A stretch of DNA of 64,000 bases, from NCBI GenBank assembly GCA_013399895.1, contig VXBA01002143.1, positions 1,770,012 to 1,834,011 of the forward strand, read 5' to 3'. Source of the DNA: Serilophus lunatus. Lineage: Eukaryota; Chordata; Aves; Passeriformes; Eurylaimidae. Position 1 is the first letter of the stretch; the number at the start of each line of letters is the position of its first letter. A program made the translations under genes and the position numbers. Positions 57,150-64,000 of the stretch are shown here, piece after piece. The notes beneath the pieces are model-generated. The model was not told where the DNA came from. It did not search any database and worked only from the letters and a program-made list of their open reading frames with translations.

Positions 57150-57860
57150 ATGAAATGGTTCTATAGTCCGCCTTTGATGTCTATCCTTGTCTCACTGCCT
57201 GTGTACTCTCCTTTTGCATTTTAATTCATTGAGAAGTTCCTTGCTTATCCAAATGGGCCTTATGCTGAAATACCCGGTCTTTTTGCTGAACAAGATTGTT
57301 TGCTCCTAAGCTGTCAGTAATTTTGGTTTAAGAATCGATCAGGCTTCTTGGGAATCTTAGCCACTCACGGTAGCTTCTCTGCCTAGAAAGTCTCTAAAAA
57401 AGTCAAAGTTTGCTATGTGACAATCCAGAGTATTAAATGCTGTTTACCTTCCAAACCATCCTCTAGATCTTAAACTCAATGATTGTATGTTTACTGTGGT
57501 CCAAATTGCTTTCTGTGACAACATTTACCACCATTTCCCCCTGCTTTGCCCTCTAGCATTTTGAGATTCCTAGAACAAACCTGGGTTTCGTGTTGCCTTC
57601 GCAGCACATGGTTGATATTCCCTGTGAGGATCAAGGCCTGCACTAAGAAGACTTCTGTTAGCTGTTTTCAGAAAGCCTCATTTACTTCCTCCTCTTGGTC
57701 GAGGGGTTTGTGAGGGAACCCCAACACAAAATCCTCATGTTTCTTTCTCTGACTCTGCCTGTCCTTCCTAAACAACTTGTGATTCATCCATGACCATGGC
57801 TTCAGTTATGAGTAACATCCTACCATGTTTCTGTCATCCGACATGATCCTTCTTTGCTCA
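57150..57860 (-). mobile_element. Ancient CR1 ORF2 endonuclease-region relic
   Basis: On the minus strand around 57.59-57.72 kb the translation reads KPLDQEEEVNEAF, stop, KQLTEVFLVQALILTGNINH. This parallels the CR1 endonuclease block RPPDQDEEV..AF...L....QALVLMGDFNH. The flanking blocks to the left (AAGTCTCTAAAAAAGTCAAA, GTTTACTGTGGTCCAAATTG) occur in the same order as in bird CR1 copies I recognise. It is broken by stops and frameshifts and is non-functional. Confidence 0.65.
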
Positions 57861-59572
57861 CTGCAATCTGAAAGATGGAGGGGAATCTGGATGCAGGTAC
57901 ACAAAGTTTTTTCATGTGACTTCCCTTTGGGTAAGAAACCTCTTGCACTATGTTGGTTCCCAGCCACGTTTCCTTACCTTGTGATCATCATACTGTGGCA
58001 CACTGGTTCCACCCCTGCTGCAGTATGAAATGTTCTGTTGTCTGGTGTCACTGAGCAGAAGGAAGTGTTTTCTGAGGCACGACAGTGAAAAAGCACTAAA
58101 ACAAAGACAGCAAGATAGATATTGAGGTGTTGAGATTTGGAATAAGGCTAAAAATAATAAATAGGCCTTAACAACAAAATATTTTACAGCTATAACCCAT
58201 TTTTCACTGCTGCCCTCTAAGAAGATGGGTACTATACATCATATGCTGTGACAGGATGGTCTTGCTGAAAGCAAAATGATGTGTGATGTGAGTGAGAGAT
58301 TCATGGCCCATTGGAGACTGTCTTGTCTTGCTTGTCTGGCTGAGCTTTGTGTGAAACTGATACGCTCTGATTATCTGTGATAATATGACCTGATGGCCAG
58401 AGGGAGCTCCATTACACAGCACTACAGCAGAAAGAGCTCTGCAAAGCTTGGTTAAACATTTCTGAATAAGCAGAGAAACTGATGGAGTAGAGGACTACTT
58501 CGTCTTTCCACCCCCAAGAAAAGCCATTTCAATGTCTTTTGATCACTACTGAATGGAAAAATTAGTCAAGAAGATGAATCACGCCCTAAGAAGTAATGTA
58601 AGCAGGTGAATGGAGCTCATGTGAATTTTATCCTACATTTTATGTGCCCAGTGGGAGGTTTCACATGATTCAGCAGGACCTTCTCCATTTGATTTATTGA
58701 ATGGCAGACAGCCTAAAGCCTTCTGGACCTCAGTCCAAAGCTAAACCCCAAACACTTCCATCACAGTTTAGAGATAAGAGAGAGAAGCATAAGGAAAAAT
58801 CCCAGACAAAAGCAGCAAAGCAAGCTGACTGATAAAATTAATCAAGCTGGCAATGAGGAAAGGCTTTATTGTAACTACCTGCAACTGAAGATAAACTGCT
58901 AGCAAAATGGCAAGAGCTGAGCAGAGAAGGAGGATACGGAGATTACAGGATGGAGCAGTCTGAGAAAAATCTTTGAAGTTGATTTACTATGTCTCTGGCC
59001 TGAATGAAATCCCAGGAAGCTCTGAGCTGTACTTCAGAAGTGGCAAAAAAAAAAAGACTCTTCTTTTTTTTTTTTATTTTTTGTAAATAGAAACACACAG
59101 TTGTTGAGGGAACGGGGGATATATAGCCAAAGGAACAGCTAGTGGGAAGAGTCCACAGCTTTAGCAGGTTTATCAACATGCTCGTATCTAGGCAAAGGCA
59201 GACCAGCACAGGACAATGCATGATATCCAAAAGTCATGCTTCTCCCCACAGTTTTCCAAACCTTAGGTGAAGGATGGGAGCAGCGAAGGTGTTCATGTCC
59301 ACAGATACCAGAATCACCACCTTTTCGGTCTCCTCATAGTACTTGGTACTTCCTAAGAGCTAACTCCTTTCAAGCACCAGTAACCATCTGCTTCAGCCAA
59401 GTAATCTACTGGATCTGCAAAATAGACCCAGATACATCACCATACAAGACCTTGCCAGAGTGTATGGCTGATTGCCTTGGAGTAGGAATGCAAATGTAAA
59501 TCTGCTTTGACACCTCTGCACCATTATACTGATGTTTGGACTCTCCAGGCCACAGGTGGCCTTCCAGCATGG

Positions 59573-59666
59573 ACTCAAAAGCTGTTCTTGTCATACACTC
59601 AAGGCTTTCATTAAATAGGCTGGGGCTGTAGCTGTACTATTCTTATAGAAACAGGTCACTTTTTCT
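59573..59666 (+). repeat. 94-bp dispersed repeat, copy A
   Basis: It aligns without gaps to 62963-63056, with about 83 of 94 positions identical by eye. The shared core includes TTAAATAGGC and TCTTATAGAAACAG. The family was not recognised. Confidence 0.8.
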
Positions 59667-62600
59667 ACAGCTCCAAGTGGAGGGTATGGCAGCCTAAAGG
59701 ACATTATCTCTTACAGAACTGATCGCAGCCATATTCAACCCCAATGAAATTAGTTCAAAAACTAGATGGTCAAAGTGGAGATGACTATCAACAGCCTTCT
59801 TTACCTTCCCTGCTAAACATACACTGACTGGTTCAGACAGCCAATACTTGAAGTATCCTAAGGACACTGGGAAAATCAAAACCAAGTAGTTTCTAAAGTT
59901 GGAGTTGTAGAGGAAGTGCTGAATTCCTGGCTTCAAAAAGCAAAACAATTTTAGGGGTAGAAGATTATTATCAGACATCTATTTTTGAATTTTTGCTTAT
60001 TACCATATTCTGCTGACTAATTTACTGAAGAAAAAAAAAAGCCAAAAATAAGAGAAGTAAATTAGATGGAAGAATGTCAATGCACCTTTGATGCAGTAAA
60101 AAAAGCCCTGAGACCAGGGCCAATGTTGATAAGCTCTGACTTTAGGAGACCATTTATAGCACAAATGTATATGACCAAAATAGGACTGGGAGCAGGAGCC
60201 AAAAGAAGGACATGAAGAACAGTGTATTTTATATAAGGAAGAAAATTTGCCCTTGGGAGCCATGGTACAGTACTGTAGAGAGGCTGTCTGGCACTAATAC
60301 AGTTCTGCAGCGCTTTCAGGTCTGTGCTTGCAGGGAGAGGCCAGCATCCTCCAGCTTGCTTAAATACACAAACAGACAAGGATACACATATAGCAAGGTG
60401 TCACTCGGTTCCACAGTCCTGAGGTGAAAAAACAAACAAGAAGCCATAGAAAAAATGGTTAATCATGGGGAGGATATAATCCATGCATGTGGGGAGAAAT
60501 GGTGCATGTGCACTTCACAGAATGAGGGACGTAGGACTTTTTTGTCTGTAGTGGCAGTGGGCTTTTGCACCCCCAAAAGTCTGATGGCTCTGCTGAGGAG
60601 CTGGTAGGTTAACCGTGCTGGCAGGCAGCCTGCTGAAAGAAATCTAATTGCTCACGGGCTTCTGTGCAGCCAGCAGTGAGGGAGAGAAGGAAGTGCTAGC
60701 TCTGATGTGGGAAAATATTTGTGTTTCTTCTATAAGGAAATTAAAAGAACTGGGAAGCTGGACTGGTTTATTCTTGAGACAAAGCTCATCACCATTCCTC
60801 TGGAAAAAAATAATCCTCTGATTGTGTGAAGCCAGTTTAAACACCAGAATCTGCCAAATACTACACACAAACACAGGCCTAATTGCTCAACATCAACAAT
60901 GATTTTTTTGCTCACAGTAAGTTTAGACCCCCCCATCCTGCCATCAGCCCTAACTCACACACAGGAAAACGAGCTCAGCAAAGGGAGGTGGTTTGCCTAT
61001 GAGGATCACGCAGGGAGTCAGCCACATAGTTTAACAAGAGAACGTGTGACTCTCTAAATGCCTGCCCAGGCTTCTGGATGTACCTCCTCCTCAAACCTGT
61101 CCCCAGGCCCTGGGTGGGATTTCTCTGCTCAATGAGGCAATGTGCATTAGCAGAGAAGAGCTGCAGAGGGTCAGTCATTTTCAGGCTTCACCTGAAGGTT
61201 TCCAGAACTTCCCCTTCCCTGCACTGATCTCCTAAATGACTCAGGAAAGAAATGGCCATTGAGGCAATGTTGACTACCAAGCTGGCAGCCTTGATGCAAA
61301 TGTCCAAAGCGGCCAGGTCTGGGTGACATTAATCCTTTCAATGAAAGATTGTGGCAATAAATCTGCTTAAGTGGCGGCAAGTTCTGATATATGAAGACAG
61401 TTTAAAACAAATAAAGATGTGCACTGTAGCTTTCCTGAACGATTCACACCTGCCAAGTGACACCCACACATTTCATTGTGCCTGTCAAGTCTGCCCAAGC
61501 CTAGAGGGGGGGAAAAAAAAGGTGTTTGTTTTTTTCTAGATACTCCTGTTACTGTCCCTCTGAGTGTTTGTGAGGCAGATAATCCCCCTTCTCCCACCGA
61601 CCCATTTGCTGAGGTGGCTCTCATACTGAGACACTGCATCTCGAGAAAAGGAACCCAGTCAGGTAGAAGGTTTTTGAAAAGTGCCTATGTGAAGTGTAGC
61701 AGACACGCAGTGAGGGGCCATTGTGCTAGGGCTTCCCCGGGGCAGAGTAGATGGGAATGTTTTCTTCAAGAAGCAGTACACAAAGATCATAGCTTTTTAT
61801 AGCTCTGACCTCTTCAGAACAAAACTCCAGGCCAGAGAACTCATTTTTTTCCAAGCTTCATGATTTGTGTCTGATTACAGGTCCTGCAGCATTGAAGCCT
61901 GTCTGAACATAAGCCGTGCCTGTGGCTTGCAGGACTGATCTTCCCCGACCTCTCCTGCCTCCTGGGGCAGAAAGGCCATTCAGGGCTCCAGAGAGATGTG
62001 TGTTCTGCTGCTGTCTCTTGTTTCTTGTTTCCTCGCATCCCATAATTTTCTCTCAGCAAGAAGGCAAGAAACAAAGGGAGAATGCATCTACCTTTCCTCC
62101 CACCCTTCCAAGTACAGAAAAATGCAATGAGAACAAAACGTGCCCAAAGTTACCTCCATTGCAGGCTTGGAAAGGGAAAGATCCTATTGCTAATGCCACC
62201 TCGAGATGCAGGGGTTCAGAAAGGGGAGAGCAGAGCTCAGCCAGGACCTGCAGGAGCAGATCTGGAAGAGTGAGGTTGCTCTGGACATGAGAGTCTCCAG
62301 AACATCTGCAGGAAAGACAACAGTGCATACACATATTTTGGGGTTAACATGAAGGAAGGCACAATTGTTAATTGAATGAAGCTTTAAGAGGAAAGCTGGG
62401 GCTTCCTCATCTTCAATAGGGGCCAAATCACTTTGACTTTATGCATTTTGAGGCAGTGAGTGTAAGGATTTTTTTGAGTTCCCCCTGCCATACACATGTG
62501 GGTACAGAGAATGGGGGCAGGTCCCTCTGCATACACGTGTGCGTGTGAGAAAGAGGGAGTAAAAAAATGCACAGCCATCTTCTCTGCTTGGTCTAAGTTA

Positions 62601-62962
62601 TGTGTGAAGGGATCTGACTCATCATTTGGGGTTAGGCACTCCACCAGTGAAAGAAGTAACTCAAGAAGAAAGTTGGAAGATGGCAAAGTTGCAGGGAATC
62701 TTAACATAAGGAGTACAGGAGTTTCATAAATACTATTTTTCTGGTTCTCTGATTGACAGCAGGTTGTGCTCCATCTAAAAGCAAGGCAGCTCAGAGAGGT
62801 CTGGCTGGAAGACAAGAGGGGGTGGTTTGGCAACCTGGTTTAGCACTATGTCATTTAAACAGAGCTCTGCCTTCAATTCTTCCCGTGAGATTTCATGCAT
62901 CTGATTTAACATGCTAAATAAGATAGCAAATATTAATACAAAATATTACCTCTACCTCAGGA

Positions 62963-63056
62963 ACTCAAAAGCTCTTCTTGACATAAAATCAAGGCTCCCG
63001 TTAAATAGGCCGGGGCCGTAGCTGTATTATTCTTATAGAAACAGATCACTTTTTCT
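62963..63056 (+). repeat. 94-bp dispersed repeat, copy B
   Basis: Partner of the copy at 59573-59666, in direct orientation, 3.3 kb apart. Flanks do not align. Confidence 0.8.
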
Positions 63057-64000
63057 GTGTCAGGGAACTGCTATGGTAGAGCTACAAGAGAGGAAATATA
63101 AAGGAAAGCAGTATGGAGCAAAAGAGATGATGGAAGAAGAAATACAGGGAACAAACACTGCAAAGTAGGAGCTGTAGAAAGAAGGATCAGAGAAAGGAAT
63201 GAAGGTGTATGATGATGGGGAGAGGAAAAGAGGAAAGAGAATGAAAAAAAATTAGTGACAATATGTGGCAAAGGAGAAAGAGAAAAGCTTGTTTCTGGTT
63301 CATAAGGCTAAGGCATAGTCATGAGGGGAGCAAAGAACTACTCAGGAAATGCTGGGAAACTGCATATGAGTAACAATTAGCTGCAAGATGGAGCTGAATT
63401 TTTTTCCCCTTGGCTTTTTCCATTCGTTTCCCTTTGCTCAGGTTGCAAGCCAGTTAGCAGGCGAGTTAGCCAGACTGACCTTCAGGAGGCAGCTTCTGGG
63501 CTGGCAGCAGAGAAACAGGACAAAGGCACTTGTACCTCAAAGAAGAGGTGAGATGCAGTGATGTCCTCTGGCAAATGGACACTACAACAACATGGTCTGT
63601 CAGTGGTGGCGATCCCTCATAAATCTAGGCAATTCTTACCCTCCAGTCGTCTGGGTTATGCACTCAACCTGACTCGATGACTAACAGAGCTCCGAACTGC
63701 TTTGGAAGTGTTATCTTGGACTGCAGTGCTGTTTTGTCCTGGGAATTAAAGATCTTTCCTGGCTCTGCAGCTGCCTTTAGCTGGTTCTGCCTTGTACAAA
63801 TTCTTTCCCTGCTACACTACAGCACAACACATTATTACCAAGTAATACTGAAACAGTCTTTCAGATGAGAGAAATGAGTTCAACACCGCTGTGCCACATA
63901 TGACTTTGTGCTTATGTTTTGCTGATTTTTTAGGGTTTGCTACCAGAAACCTCTAAAGGCAAGAATAAGGAAGACACACGAAGAAGCAGCACAGTGGTAG

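Larger units (their letters stand above)
57861..64000. other. Gene-poor right end of the window
   Basis: No exon supported. It contains a facing poly(A)/poly(T) pair at about 59045-59083 and two copies of a 94-bp repeat. Confidence 0.5.

Noticed and set aside
59045..59083. Facing poly(A) and poly(T) runs as a hairpin or transposon end
   Set aside because: Simple homopolymer runs with a short spacer; no terminal repeats or target-site duplication nearby.

Overview
This is vertebrate nuclear DNA, almost certainly from a bird. The evidence is multi-exon genes with GT-AG introns, CpG islands, several CR1 LINE 3' ends of the avian type, one long avian-style endogenous-retroviral LTR, and relics of very old amniote repeats (MIR-like SINEs, ancient CR1). 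I cannot fix the species. There are no prokaryotic features, CRISPR arrays or tRNAs that I can support.

Two protein-coding genes can be reconstructed exon by exon. Both read leftward on the minus strand and both encode type II Golgi glycosyltransferases of 344 residues. (1) Positions 593-13311: a beta-1,4-galactosyltransferase of the B4GALT3 type in six coding exons, with a CpG-island promoter at about 12.93-13.78 kb. Its fold, cysteines, FNRAK and DVD motifs and exon sizes are conserved. Many donor, metal and catalytic positions are changed (WGDGGENDD in place of WGWGGEDDD; Tyr in place of the metal-binding His), yet the reading frame is fully open. (2) Positions 24469-27447: a GlcAT-P-like beta-1,3-glucuronyltransferase (B3GAT1-like) in four coding exons, with its DDD motif, catalytic Glu and C-terminal VWHTRTE block intact. 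A second CpG island at about 46.1-46.9 kb ends in a strong minus-strand splice donor and may be its distant non-coding first exon.

Layout: 1-13.8 kb, galactosyltransferase gene, with a CR1 in intron 2; 13.8-24.4 kb, intergenic, with two CR1 fragments and a ~1.07-kb LTR; 24.4-27.5 kb, glucuronyltransferase coding exons; 27.5-46.3 kb, its probable long 5' intron, or upstream intergenic DNA, holding CR1, MIR and other ancient repeats; 46.1-46.9 kb, CpG island; 46.9-64 kb, apparently gene-free DNA with an ancient CR1 endonuclease relic and a 94-bp dispersed repeat pair.

Functionally, B4GALT enzymes make Gal-beta1,4-GlcNAc, and GlcAT-P adds glucuronic acid to that same disaccharide during HNK-1 synthesis. 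The window therefore places genes from two consecutive steps of one pathway in tandem. The catch is that the galactosyltransferase copy looks catalytically altered. That combination is the most interesting signal here.
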